From VAZQ01 sp036557705 (GTDB lineage Bacteria; Pseudomonadota; Alphaproteobacteria; Rhizobiales; Xanthobacteraceae), in contig DATBHB010000016.1 in NCBI GenBank assembly GCA_036557705.1, forward strand, positions 124,001 to 188,000: a DNA stretch of 64,000 nt. The letters are read 5' to 3'. Of this stretch, positions 8,379 to 17,384 are shown piece by piece (the stretch's first letter is position 1; every line of letters starts with the position of its first letter). The position numbers and the translations under genes are program-made. Under the pieces are notes generated by a model, which was given only the letters and a program-made list of their open reading frames with translations, was not told the DNA's origin and did not search any database.

Positions 8379-10031
8379 CTAGTTATTGCCCGGATTCGAT
8401 GTCGTCAGCTTCTCCATCACATCGCTGACGGTAAAGCTCGCTGGCTTGCTGCGCGGCGGGAAGTCCTTGAAGCTTTCGAGATATTTCGCGACGACGGCTT
8501 GGGCCGGAACGAGCAAGAATCCGCGGTGCACTTGCCAGCCACCATAGAGCAGGCTGCTGGTCGCTCGCTCGAATGGATCGGCTCGTAGGTTGTAAATGTT
8601 CGGCACCCGGAGTTTGGTGAACTGTCCCTGCCAGATGCTGATCGGTGTTTGCGGGGCCAGTTCCGTATTCTGCTCCAGGAAGGCGATTTTCCAGTTGCGC
8701 ACCCGAAGCGCCATCAGGTCGCCGTCGTCGCTCCAATACAGAAACTCCTTCCGGGGGGACTCTTTTTCGTCACCCTTGAGGAACGGGAGCAGGTTGAAAC
8801 CGTCGAAATGAACCTTGAACTGCTTACCGTTGAGCATGGTACCGTCCTTCGTCCGCTCGACGAGATCGGTGTCGCCATTGGCCGCGGCAAAGGTCGGGAT
8901 GAAGTCCTCATGCGCGCAGATGTCATTGACGACGGTGCCGGGCTGAATCACGCCGGGCCAGCGCATCAGGCAGGGCACGCGGAACCCGCCTTCCCAATTG
9001 GTGGCCTTCTCGCCCTTGAACGGCGTTGAGCCGCCGTCGGGCCAGGTGAAGACCTCGGCGCCGTTGTCCGTCGTGTAGACCACGATGGTGTTGTTGGCGA
9101 CTCCGAGATCGTCGACGAGCTTCAACAGCTCGCCGACATGACCGTCATGCTCAACCATGCCGTCGGGATAGACGCCGAGGCCGGTTTTGCCCTGCGATGC
9201 TGGCTTCAGATGCGTGAAGACGTGCATCCGCGTCGAATTGAAATAGCAGAACCACGGCTTCCCGGCCCTGTTCTGGCGATTGATGAAATCCTTGGCGGCG
9301 GCGAGGAACTCCTCGTCGATGGTCTCCATGCGCTTGGTGTTGAGCGGGCCAGTGTTCTCGATCCTGCCGTCAGCATAGCTGTGGATAACGCCGCGCGGAC
9401 CGAAACGCCTTCGGAATTCCGGGTCCTTCGGATAGTCCGGGTTCTCCGGTTCCTCCTCGGCGTTGAGGTGATAGAGGTTGCCAAAGAATTCGTCGAAGCC
9501 ATGCGCCGTCGGCAAATGCTCGTCGCGGTCGCCGAGATGGTTTTTTCCGAACTGACCGGTGGCGTAACCGTATGTCTTGAGAACGTCGGCCACAGAAGGA
9601 TCGAGCGGCCCCAGCCCGAGTTCAGCACCCGGCAGGCCGACTTTGGTCAGTCCGGTGCGGACCGGCGTCTGGCCGGTGATGAATGCGGCCCGGCCCGCGG
9701 TGCAGCTTTGCTGGCCGTACCAGTCGGTGAACACCGCGCCTTCCCTGCCGATGCGGTCGATGTTGGGGGTGCGATAGCCCATGATGCCCATGTTGTAGGC
9801 GCTGACGTTGAACCAGCCTATGTCGTCGCCCATGATGAACAGGATGTTCGGCTTTCTGCCGTTTGCTGCGGCTGGCTGCTGCTGCGCCTGTGCCACCTGA
9901 ACCTGGCTCCCCGCCGCGATCGCCGACGCGGCCGCGAGCGTGGTGCCCGCAAGCAGTATGTTGCGCCGGCTGACAGCGTGATCGGCAGACGACCCGCCGG
10001 AGTGTGTCTGGTCGTCTTCAGCTTGGCTCAT
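8379..10031 (-). CDS. Tat-exported arylsulfatase
   Basis: 550 residues. A twin-arginine signal (SRRNILLAGTTLAAASAIAA, residues 21-40) is followed by the sulfatase core. Metal ligands lie in PNILFIMGDDIGW (Asp69-Asp70). The nucleophile Cys110 is in SCTAGRAAFITGQTPVRTG. DNGAEVFTWPDGG and GFRVPCLMRWPG are further family landmarks. The active-site motif reads C-T-A-G-R instead of the classical C-x-P-x-R. It would hydrolyse sulfate esters in the periplasm after Cys110 is converted to formylglycine by the upstream enzyme (11773-12759). The ATG at 10029-10031 has GGAGG just upstream. It is the third gene of that unit, 78 bp after the frameshifted paralogue. Confidence 0.9.
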   Translation of the reverse strand: MSQAEDDQTHSGGSSADHAVSRRNILLAGTTLAAASAIAAGSQVQVAQAQQQPAAANGRKPNILFIMGDDIGWFNVSAYNMGIMGYRTPNIDRIGREGAVFTDWYGQQSCTAGRAAFITGQTPVRTGLTKVGLPGAELGLGPLDPSVADVLKTYGYATGQFGKNHLGDRDEHLPTAHGFDEFFGNLYHLNAEEEPENPDYPKDPEFRRRFGPRGVIHSYADGRIENTGPLNTKRMETIDEEFLAAAKDFINRQNRAGKPWFCYFNSTRMHVFTHLKPASQGKTGLGVYPDGMVEHDGHVGELLKLVDDLGVANNTIVVYTTDNGAEVFTWPDGGSTPFKGEKATNWEGGFRVPCLMRWPGVIQPGTVVNDICAHEDFIPTFAAANGDTDLVERTKDGTMLNGKQFKVHFDGFNLLPFLKGDEKESPRKEFLYWSDDGDLMALRVRNWKIAFLEQNTELAPQTPISIWQGQFTKLRVPNIYNLRADPFERATSSLLYGGWQVHRGFLLVPAQAVVAKYLESFKDFPPRSKPASFTVSDVMEKLTTSNPGNN

Positions 10032-10109
10032 GACGTCCTCCATGTCGTTGTTTGACTTCCACGCCTGACCGACCGGCCGGCGTCAGCGCCGGCCGGTTCG
10101 TCGGCGCGC

Positions 10110-11776
10110 CTATTTCGCCCGCGCCTTGGCGGCGTTCTCCTTGATCTTGGCTTCGACATCGCGCTGAATTTGATCGATCGAGAAGCTGGCCTGCTCCTGA
10201 CTTGGAGGATAGTCCACGAACGTCTCAAGAAACAAACCGGCGCGGCGGCTGAGGTCGAATGCCAGGTACCCGTTTTTTACCAACCAGTCGTTGTATTGAT
10301 CGGACACAACATCCGCGCGCTCGTAAGGGTCCATGCGGAGGTTGAAAATTTTCGGGACGCGCAGGCAAACGAAAGGTTGCTGCCAGACAGCGAAACCTCC
10401 GGGATGCTGCATTTCGCAAAAGATAGCCTTCCAATTCTGGTAGCGGAACGCGACCAGGACGCCGTCATCGTTGAAATATGCAAACTCTTCGCGCGCGCCT
10501 TTGGGCTCTTGGCCGGTGAGATACGCAAGTTGGTTGTACCCGTCGAGATGCACCTTGAAAGTCTTGCCGCCGATATCGGACCCCCGGAGCAAACGATCCT
10601 TGATCGTCGTATCGCCGGCGGCAGCAAGCAGCGTGGGGAACCAGTCGAGACCGGAGAACATGTCGTTCGAGACCGAGCCGGCCTGAATATGACCGGGCCA
10701 GCGCACCAGTGCCGGCACGCGGAAGGCACCTTCCCAGTTGGAGTCCTTTTCGCTGCGGAACGGCGTGGTGGCCGCATCCGGCCAGGAAAACTGGTTCGGC
10801 CCGTTATCCGTCGTGTAAATCACAATCGTGTTGTCGGCGATCTTGAGATCGTCCAGCAGCTTGAGCAGCTTGCCGACGTCGCCGTCATGCTCGATCATGC
10901 CGTCGGCATAATCGTTCCCGGGCATGCCGCTCTGGCCCTGCATCGAAGGCCGTACATGCGTGTAGATGTGCATGCGCGTGAAGTTCATCCAGGCGAAGAA
11001 CGGCTTGCTCGCCTGGACCTGCTTCGTGATCCAATCCATGCAGGCGTTCGACGTTTCGTCGTCGATCGTCTCCATGCGTTTGACGGTGAGCGGCCCGGTG
11101 TCTTCGACCCGGCCATCAGCGTAGCTGTGCAGCACGCCGCGCGGGTTATAGGCTTTGAGGAAAGCTTGGTCATTCTTCGGCCAATATGGGCGTTCGGGTT
11201 CTTCCTCGGCATTTAGGTGATAAAGGTTGCCGAAGAACTCATCGAAGCCGTGCCTGGTTGGAAGGTACTCGTCGCGATCGCCGAGATGGTTCTTGCCGAA
11301 CTGGCCGCACATGTAACCGAGCGGCTTGAGCGCCTGAGCGATGGTGACATCGCGGTCCTGAAGGCCGACTGTCGCGCCCGGAACGCCGACCTTGGACAAG
11401 CCGGTGCGCTTGGGCGTCTGGCCGGTAATGAAGGACGACCGACCTGCGGTGCAACTGTTCTCCGCATAATAATCGGTGAACATCATGCCTTCTTTGGCGA
11501 TGCGGTCGATGTTCGGCGTCTTGTAGCCCATCAGGCCGAACGAATAGGCGCTGATGTTGGTCTGGCCAATATCGTCGCCGAAGATGACGAGGATGTTAGG
11601 CGGCCGACCCGACGGCGTTGTCTGCGGTGCTTGCCCTGTGCAACCTGGATTGGCGCGCCGGCGGCCAGCGCGGTTGCGGCGGCAAGTGTAGTGCCGCCAA
11701 GCAGAATGCTGCGTCGATTGATCGCACTCTCTTTCGTGGCGGCCTCTGTCCCGTATCGATCGGTCTTCGCACTCAT
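10110..11776 (-). pseudogene. Second Tat-exported arylsulfatase, disrupted by one frameshift
   Basis: The 5' part (11776 down to about 11640) encodes a Tat signal (INRRSILLGGTTLAAATALA). The frame is then lost, and the rest of the sulfatase reads in another frame through 10110. Assuming one missing base near 11631-11638 restores VAQGQAPQTTPSGRPPNILV joined to IFGDDIGQTNISAYSFGLMG, then the active site ENSCTAGRSSFITGQTPKRT. Everything downstream is well preserved and parallels the arylsulfatase at 8379-10031. The start overlaps the stop of the formylglycine-generating enzyme by ATGA. The ORF from 11531 alone would lack the metal-binding Asp pair and the signal peptide. It could be a recent pseudogene or a sequencing error. 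Confidence 0.8.
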
Positions 11777-12759
11777 GACTTACTCTCTTCTTTTCTAATC
11801 ACACATCGGAATCCGACGTGACTGGTTGACGTATCGACCGGCTCCGCATGGCGCGCGGCGGGCCGATAACGGCGGCAGTAATTCGGCGCGCACAGGTGCG
11901 AGCCGCCCTTGAGCACCTTGCGCGGAATCTCGATTTGCGGTTGACAGGGGTCGTAGCTTGCGGCCTCAGGGCCGCCGCGTGGATTTTCAGGAATGCAGCA
12001 GGCCTTTGGGGCGTCGGCTTCGTGGCGGCTCGACCACCAGTCGGCGGTCCATTCCCAGACGTTGCCGATCATGTCGTAGAGGCCGTAGCCGTTCGGCGGG
12101 AAGGCCCTTACCGGCGAGGTTCGCTCGTAGCCGTCGGTCGCAAGGTTCTCGTGCGGAAATGCGCCCTGCCAAGTGTTCGCCATTGGCTTGCCGCCGGGCG
12201 TGAACTCGTCGCCCCACGCGAACTCGGCGCCATCGAGACCGCCGCGCGCCGCAAACTCCCATTCGGCTTCCGTCGGCAATTCCTTGCCGGCCCATTTCGC
12301 ATAGGCCTCGGCGTCGCAATAGGCGACGTGTACGACCGGATGGTCGTCGAGGCCGCTGATTGACGAGCGCGGGCCGTAAGGCCTCCGCCAGTTCGCGCCG
12401 AACTTGAACTTCCACCATTGACTCCAATCGCGCAAATCGACGCTGTGCTTTGGCGGCGTGAATACCAGCGAGCCGGCCTTGAGCATGTGCGGCAGCGCGC
12501 CCGGATAGTCCTTGGCGTCGGGCCTGACCTCCGCGAAGGTGACGTAGCCGGTCGCGTTGACGAACTTGCGGAACTCGCGGTTGGTCACTGGAGTAAGGTC
12601 CATCCAGAAAGCATCCACAGTCACACGGTGAACCGGCGCTTCCTCGGGATAGTGCCTGTCCGACCCCATGCAGAACGTGCCGCCGGGAATCCGGATCATG
12701 CCGCGGAGCGACTCCGAGGAAGAGCTGCTCTGTTGTCGCGGAACAACCTCGTCCAGCAT
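11773..12759 (-). CDS. Formylglycine-generating enzyme (sulfatase maturase, SUMF1 type)
   Basis: 328 residues. Landmarks of the FGE-sulfatase fold run through the protein: MIRIPGGTFCMGSDRHYPEE, HRVTVDAFWMDLTPVTNREF, LPTEAEWEFAARGGLDGAEF, YGLYDMIGNVWEWTADWW and GFRC. The two catalytic cysteines are present in LCAPNYCRRYRPAAR (Cys290 and Cys295), so it should be an active oxygen- and copper-dependent type. No signal peptide: it would act in the cytosol on unfolded sulfatases before Tat export. It is first in a three-gene unit with two arylsulfatases, which identifies its clients. The start at 12757-12759 has GAGG about 11 bases upstream. Confidence 0.9.
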   Translation of the reverse strand: MLDEVVPRQQSSSSSESLRGMIRIPGGTFCMGSDRHYPEEAPVHRVTVDAFWMDLTPVTNREFRKFVNATGYVTFAEVRPDAKDYPGALPHMLKAGSLVFTPPKHSVDLRDWSQWWKFKFGANWRRPYGPRSSISGLDDHPVVHVAYCDAEAYAKWAGKELPTEAEWEFAARGGLDGAEFAWGDEFTPGGKPMANTWQGAFPHENLATDGYERTSPVRAFPPNGYGLYDMIGNVWEWTADWWSSRHEADAPKACCIPENPRGGPEAASYDPCQPQIEIPRKVLKGGSHLCAPNYCRRYRPAARHAEPVDTSTSHVGFRCVIRKEESKS

Positions 12760-13308
12760 GATGGCTGTTTCCTCAGGTCGGGCCAGCGATTGAGGCCGAT
12801 GTGGTCGCAATGCCTTCCGCCCGGAGAAGCTCCGTTAGCCGGCGGCGCGCAGGAATGTTTGAGTCTTAGCCGTATTTTGTGTGATGTCCATGACATGGCC
12901 GCATCGCTGATAGGCTTTTCCTGATAACGACCAAAATCCGAATCCCGCAGGGTTTCTCAAGACATTGCTGTAGAAATGATCGATCCGCAGCAGCTGCGAT
13001 GTGTTTCATCAGCCTGCGGCCAAGTGTCTCTCGGAATCGCGCGATTGACAACGGATGAGCCGAGGCCGTCCCACTCGGCAGCAACCAGAATTGCTCCTTT
13101 CTGAACGGATAAGCTTAAATGCGTCCCGTTTCGGCGCGGTATTCCACGTGCGTGGTGAACCAGGCATCTTAACTGCTGAGCCGCCTATACAAAGGTTTAG
13201 GTGCGTCGCAAGATGGGCGACGCCTATCCTCTCGACTGATCGGGTTGGGTGTAGGTTGGAAGAGTAGGGAAGGCGTTGACCAGGGAAGGGAGGGCGCGCC
13301 TTGTCGAA
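12760..13308. other. Intergenic region without a supported gene
   Basis: About 550 bp between the sulfatase maturase start and the receiver gene stop. Short open frames here have no recognisable content or start signal. It holds a perfect 7-bp hairpin GCGTCGC-7-GCGACGC at 13203-13223 without a T run. The promoter of the maturase operon should lie in the first 150 bp, but no clear -35/-10 pair was seen. Confidence 0.5.
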
Positions 13309-13686
13309 TCAGACTGGCCTCTGCGAGAGTGCCTGATCCAGGCACGAAATCAGGCCTTCCTCACTGAATGGCTTGTCGAAGAAGCCGAGCGCGCCGGAGG
13401 CCAGCGCCTGCCTGCGCGCCCTCGAATCCGAATAGGCCGTGACGAAGATGACAGGCAGCCGATAACCGCGCGCAATCAATTGATTTTGCAGGTCGATTCC
13501 GCTCATGCCCGGCATCTGCACGTCCGAGATCAGGCACGCGGTCTGCTCCAATTGATCGGACCTCAAGAACTCCTCGGCAGAACCAAAAGACGCAACCGCA
13601 TAGCCGAGAGAGTCTATCCATCCCGCAGTGGCTCGGCGGAATAGTTCGTCGTCATCGATAATTGAGATCACGAAAGCCTTCGTCAC
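13309..13686 (-). CDS. Single-domain response regulator (CheY/FixJ-receiver type)
   Basis: 125 residues forming only a receiver domain. Acidic pocket IIDDDELFRR (residues 9-18), phospho-acceptor Asp55 in CLISDVQMPGMSGIDLQ, Thr in VIFVTAYSDS and Lys in GFFDKPFSEEGL. The MPGMSGIDLQ and FFDKPF motifs resemble the receiver of FixJ/NodW proteins, but no output domain follows. It lies 115 bp downstream of the full-length FixJ-type regulator on the same strand, and may act as a phosphate sink or second target of the kinase at 14461-16839. A short inverted repeat lies upstream at 13771-13784. Confidence 0.9.
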   Translation of the reverse strand: MTKAFVISIIDDDELFRRATAGWIDSLGYAVASFGSAEEFLRSDQLEQTACLISDVQMPGMSGIDLQNQLIARGYRLPVIFVTAYSDSRARRQALASGALGFFDKPFSEEGLISCLDQALSQRPV

Positions 13687-13770
13687 GCTGATTCCTTGAT
13701 AACGTCAGAAATACGCGGTCTCCCTGTGAGTTCAAGAGCCCTACGGAGTCGGGATCGAGTACCTCTACTG

Positions 13771-13784
13771 GTAAGACGACTTAC
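13771..13784. promoter_or_regulatory. Inverted repeat upstream of the single-domain receiver gene
   Basis: GTAAG-ACGA-CTTAC, a perfect 5-bp inverted repeat with a 4-bp spacer, lies 85-98 bp upstream of the receiver start and just after the stop of the FixJ-type gene. Flanking CTAC and GTAG extend the partial symmetry. Its position suits an operator for the LuxR-type output domain of the neighbouring regulator. This is inference from symmetry and position only. Confidence 0.35.
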
Positions 13785-13801
13785 ACGAAGGTAGTAGATC
13801 G

Positions 13802-14464
13802 CTATGACGTTCTGCGGCGGACCCCCAGCAGATCAGCCATTCTTACCAGATCGGCGACCGATTTTGCACCCATTTTTCTCATCGCGTTGCCACGATGCAC
13901 TTTGACCGTATTCTCGGTAATTCCGATCGCGTGGGCAATCTGCTTGTTCATGAGGCCGCCGGTGACGCAAGTCATCACCTCCTGTTCGCGGGGGCTCAGC
14001 GTCTCGAATTTCGCCCGCATGGATGACACGATACGCTCGCTTTCGTGCCGTGTCTTGTCGCGGTGAAGTGCGGCCTGAATGGCATCCAGTAAATCCTGCT
14101 CGCGAACCGGTTTGGTCAGGAACTCGAGGGCGCCCGCCTTCATGGCCCGCACCGTCATCGGGATATCGCCATGGGCCGTAATGAAGATGATGGGAACTTG
14201 AATGTTGGCGGCTGCGAGCTTGGCCTGGAAATCCAGCCCACTCAGGCCCGGCAGCCTGATATCGAGAATGAGGCAGCAGGGGCTGTCCGGCAGCTTGACC
14301 TGCAAGAACTCCGGCGCCGATGCGAAGCTCTCGGCCCTCAAGTCCATCGATTCTATCAAATTGCTGAGCCCCTTGCGCATCAACGGGTCGTCGTCGACGA
14401 TGAAGACGACGGGTTTCGCCTCGGCATCCTTCGTGTGGATCGGACGCTCGGCGCTTTGCGTCAT
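13802..14464 (-). CDS. FixJ/NodW-family response regulator
   Basis: 220 residues. Receiver domain at about 18-135, with VFIVDDDPLMRKGLSN, phospho-acceptor Asp68 in LILDIRLPGLSGLDFQ, ITAHGD and FLTKPVREQDLL. A LuxR-type helix-turn-helix output follows at about 150-212 (LSPREQEVMTCVTGGLMNKQ, ITENTVKVHRGNAMRKMGAK). Its start overlaps the kinase stop by ATGA, so kinase and regulator are co-translated. It should bind DNA when phosphorylated by the adjacent multi-PAS kinase. The family includes FixJ, NodW and TodT/StyR-type regulators; which signal it follows cannot be read from sequence. Confidence 0.92.
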   Translation of the reverse strand: MTQSAERPIHTKDAEAKPVVFIVDDDPLMRKGLSNLIESMDLRAESFASAPEFLQVKLPDSPCCLILDIRLPGLSGLDFQAKLAAANIQVPIIFITAHGDIPMTVRAMKAGALEFLTKPVREQDLLDAIQAALHRDKTRHESERIVSSMRAKFETLSPREQEVMTCVTGGLMNKQIAHAIGITENTVKVHRGNAMRKMGAKSVADLVRMADLLGVRRRTS

Positions 14465-16839
14465 GGGTTGCTCGGCAGAACGAGGCGAAAAACGGAACCG
14501 TAGGGCGCGCCCGGAGAAGCCGACAAGGTGCCCCCGTGAGCCTCGACGATGGACCGGCAGATCGCCAAGCCCATTCCCATCCCATTCTGCTTCGTCGTGA
14601 AGAAGGCATCAAAGATTCGACCGATGTCATCGGGCGCTATTCCGATTCCGGAGTCTTCAATCGCCACCTCTGCGCCGGCCGACTCGAGCGATCTCGATAC
14701 CACCCCGAGAACTCGGGGCCGATCGGTCACGGCGCGCATGGCGTCAACAGCATTGGTAACGAGGTTCAAGACGACCTGCTGCAGCTGAACTCGGTGAACG
14801 GAGATCGGAGCGAGATCGCGAGCCAGATCGAGACGAACCGATATTCCTGCGGTATCCAATTCGCTCCGAGCCAGAGCCATACTCTCTCGAATGAGCTCGT
14901 TGATATCGATCCCAGTTCCCGCTTGATCGTTTGGGCTGAACATTGCGCGGACCGATTGGATGACCTCGCTTGCCCTGTGGCCGCCGTCGACGATATTCTG
15001 CAAAGTCTCGGCGGTTTTGTCGAAGTTTGGCGGCGTCCTGTTCAACCAGCGCAAGCCCGCGTTGGCGTTGGCCACGATCGCCGCCAGCGGCTGTTTGATC
15101 TCGTGGGCGATCGCAGCTGACATCGCCGCCATGGTCGTGCGCCGGGAAACCGATGCAAGTTCGCGCCGGGCTTCCCGTAATCGGTTCTCGGTGTCCTTTA
15201 GCTCCGTGACGTCGCGACCCATCGCATAGATTCGGCCCGTCTCCTGCACCGCTTTCCACGATATCCAGTGATATGTGCCCGCCCTGTCACGAAAGCGGCT
15301 TTCGAAGCACAATGTTTTTCCGCCGGCAGCAAGATGGGTGATCTCAGCGCGAGTTTTTTCGTGATCGTCCGGGTGTAGCAGCCATTGCGAAGTCTTGCCG
15401 AGCAAATCGGACTCGGACCAACCGAGTGTCGCGCTCCAAGCCGGATTGACGCTGAGGTATTTGCCCTCAAGATCTGCCAATACCAGCAAATCCTGCGACG
15501 CGTTCCAAATGTGAAGTCGCTCTTGCGTCGCGAGCTGGACCCGCTGCTCCAGGCTCTCATTGAGCTCTCGCAATGCTTTTTCGGCCTCGATCTGGTCTGT
15601 GATGTCCGTGTTGGTGCCGAACCAGCGGATGATGCCGCCGGCTTCGTCGCGGATGGGCATGGCGCGCGAGAGGAACCAGCGGTACTTGCCATCTCGGCCC
15701 CGCAATGGGAACGTGTCCTCCCAAGTCGTGCCGTTCTCGAAATTCTGTCGGATGCGATCGGTGACACGATCGACAGGGTCGGGATCGTGGACTTTCTGCC
15801 ACCCCCAACCGTCCATTTCCCCAAGAGTGGTTCCAGTGTAATCGTACCATCGCTGGTTGTACCAGTATCTCCTGCCGGTCCGGTCGGCAGTCCAGGCGAA
15901 CTGACTGATGTTGTCGGCCAGCTCGCGGAATCGCGCCTCGCTTTCGCGCAACGCATTTTCGGCTTCGATCTGTTCCGTGATGTCCGTGTTGGTACCGAAC
16001 CAGCGGATGATGTCGCCGGCTTCGTTACGAATGGGCAGGGCGCGTGACAGGAACCATCGAAAGTTGCCGTCGCGACCACGCAGCGGAAAGATATCCTCCC
16101 AAGGCATGCCGGTTTCGAAACTCTCCCGGATGCGCCGGACAACGCGGTCGACGTGCTCGGGATGATGCACCTTTTGCCATCCCCAGCCCTGCATCTCTTC
16201 CAGAGTCGTCCCGGTATAGTCATGCCATCGCTTGTTGTACCAATAGATCCAGCCTGACTCGTCGGCGGTCCAGGCGAACTGACTGATATTGTCGGCCAAC
16301 TCGCGGAAGCGAGCCTCGCTGTCTAGGAGCGCCTTTTGGCTGGTGCTGAGGGCCGTCTCGGCACGTTTGCGTTCGGTAATATCCTCCGCAACGACGCTGA
16401 CGCCCGCTATGCTGCCGTCTTGAGCTTTCAAAGGATGCCAACTCGTGATCCAGACCCGGTCTGCGTTTAGTTTGTCAGGGCGCTGTCCGTGAAGTTCGAG
16501 ACCTTTGATTGGCTCCCCTGTACGCACGACAGCCGCGACGATCTGCTCCACCTCATCGGCAAGTTGTGGCACGGTGTCACGAACCGATTGTCCGATGTGC
16601 TCGGCAACCGAAATTCCGCAGATTTCTGTCATACGTTGATTGATCTGCACGTAACGACAATCGGGAGTGAGGAACGCGAGCCCGACTGGAGCGGTATCGT
16701 AAATCAGCTGGAGCTGCGGTAAGGGCGCTTCCAAATGAGCGCCCTGGCGCCGCGGCTCGGAATGGTTGCCGGACTGGCGGGCGGGTGCCAGACGACGCGG
16801 TAACCCGCGAGTTGTTGCTTTGTCTGGTTTCGACCTCAT
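14461..16839 (-). CDS. Multi-PAS sensor histidine kinase (FixL/TodS-like)
   Basis: 792 residues with no membrane helix, so probably cytosolic. Four PAS units in order: one near residues 45-160 (LQLIYDTAPVGLAFLTPDCR) and two nearly identical PAS/PAC repeats (FRELADNISQFAWTADESGW and FRELADNISQFAWTADRTGR, both ending RWFGTNTDIT). The fourth starts LHIWNASQDLLVLADLEGKY. The transmitter has the His in AAIAHEIKQPLAAIVANANA, then NLVTNAVDAMRAV, DSGIGIAPDDIGRIFDAFFT and GMGMGLAICRSIVEAHGG. The start at 16837-16839 is chosen because codons further upstream (to 16935) encode the decayed tail of another kinase (see 16845-16990). Ribosome binding site is weak. Confidence 0.88.
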   Translation of the reverse strand: MRSKPDKATTRGLPRRLAPARQSGNHSEPRRQGAHLEAPLPQLQLIYDTAPVGLAFLTPDCRYVQINQRMTEICGISVAEHIGQSVRDTVPQLADEVEQIVAAVVRTGEPIKGLELHGQRPDKLNADRVWITSWHPLKAQDGSIAGVSVVAEDITERKRAETALSTSQKALLDSEARFRELADNISQFAWTADESGWIYWYNKRWHDYTGTTLEEMQGWGWQKVHHPEHVDRVVRRIRESFETGMPWEDIFPLRGRDGNFRWFLSRALPIRNEAGDIIRWFGTNTDITEQIEAENALRESEARFRELADNISQFAWTADRTGRRYWYNQRWYDYTGTTLGEMDGWGWQKVHDPDPVDRVTDRIRQNFENGTTWEDTFPLRGRDGKYRWFLSRAMPIRDEAGGIIRWFGTNTDITDQIEAEKALRELNESLEQRVQLATQERLHIWNASQDLLVLADLEGKYLSVNPAWSATLGWSESDLLGKTSQWLLHPDDHEKTRAEITHLAAGGKTLCFESRFRDRAGTYHWISWKAVQETGRIYAMGRDVTELKDTENRLREARRELASVSRRTTMAAMSAAIAHEIKQPLAAIVANANAGLRWLNRTPPNFDKTAETLQNIVDGGHRASEVIQSVRAMFSPNDQAGTGIDINELIRESMALARSELDTAGISVRLDLARDLAPISVHRVQLQQVVLNLVTNAVDAMRAVTDRPRVLGVVSRSLESAGAEVAIEDSGIGIAPDDIGRIFDAFFTTKQNGMGMGLAICRSIVEAHGGTLSASPGAPYGSVFRLVLPSNP

Positions 16840-16844
16840 CGCCG

Positions 16845-16990
16845 ACCTGGCCAAAACGATGCGAAATACAGGAGCATAGGCCATGCCCGGTGATACCGAC
16901 AAGGCTCCGTCGCGAGCTTTGATGATGACCGGCAAGTCGCCATTTGCCGAACATTGCCCTGCCTGGGGATACCGCTGTCACTTGTGCGGG
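16845..16990 (-). pseudogene. Decayed C-terminus of a second histidine kinase
   Basis: Read on the minus strand, about 95 bases just upstream of the kinase start align with the last part of that kinase gene (near 14470-14575). The remnant gives MATCRS in one frame and IIKARDGALSVSPGMAYAPV in the next, against LAICRSIVEAHGG and TLSASPGAPYGSVFRLVL in the intact protein. One base is missing after CCGGTC (about 16925), which breaks the frame. It is the eroded end of an ATPase domain from a kinase gene once lying upstream, and it accounts for the false N-terminal extension of the next gene. Confidence 0.6.
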
Positions 16991-17384
16991 TGACAGAAAA
17001 CACTTTACTCCGAGATCGATCGCGCCGATAGCGCCCGCCCGCGGAACGCTGCCTTGAGGTACCCCAATCGCGATTTAACGCGCAGAGATAGGCATTACCG
17101 CCGTACCGCATTCATGTGACACCGCAGCAACACACCAGGGAGAAAGTATTCGGGGGCGCAGTCGACACGCCCTCGCGTGATGCGACGGCTTTCGACATCC
17201 TGTGCCCATTCAAGTCGCGCGTGGCGGGGATTTGAGGAACGTTCGGCGGGGGTGCTCTCAGGCAGGTTGATGCGCAGGAGCGTTCCGACGATAATTGGAG
17301 CGCCTGAAGGCAGAAGCATACTCCCGTCCGCGCCGGCGGCGTTGTTCGGCGGGCCAATTTCGACTCCGCGAGGGCCGGCGGCTC
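16990..17384. other. Divergent intergenic region
   Basis: About 390 bp between the kinase remnant and the CorA-like gene. Open frames on both strands are short, overlap each other and show no recognisable content. No clear terminator; promoters for the two divergent units should lie here. Confidence 0.4.

Noticed and set aside
12866..13084. 72-codon minus-strand frame in the gap before the maturase
   Set aside because: No ribosome site, no recognisable content, random-like composition.
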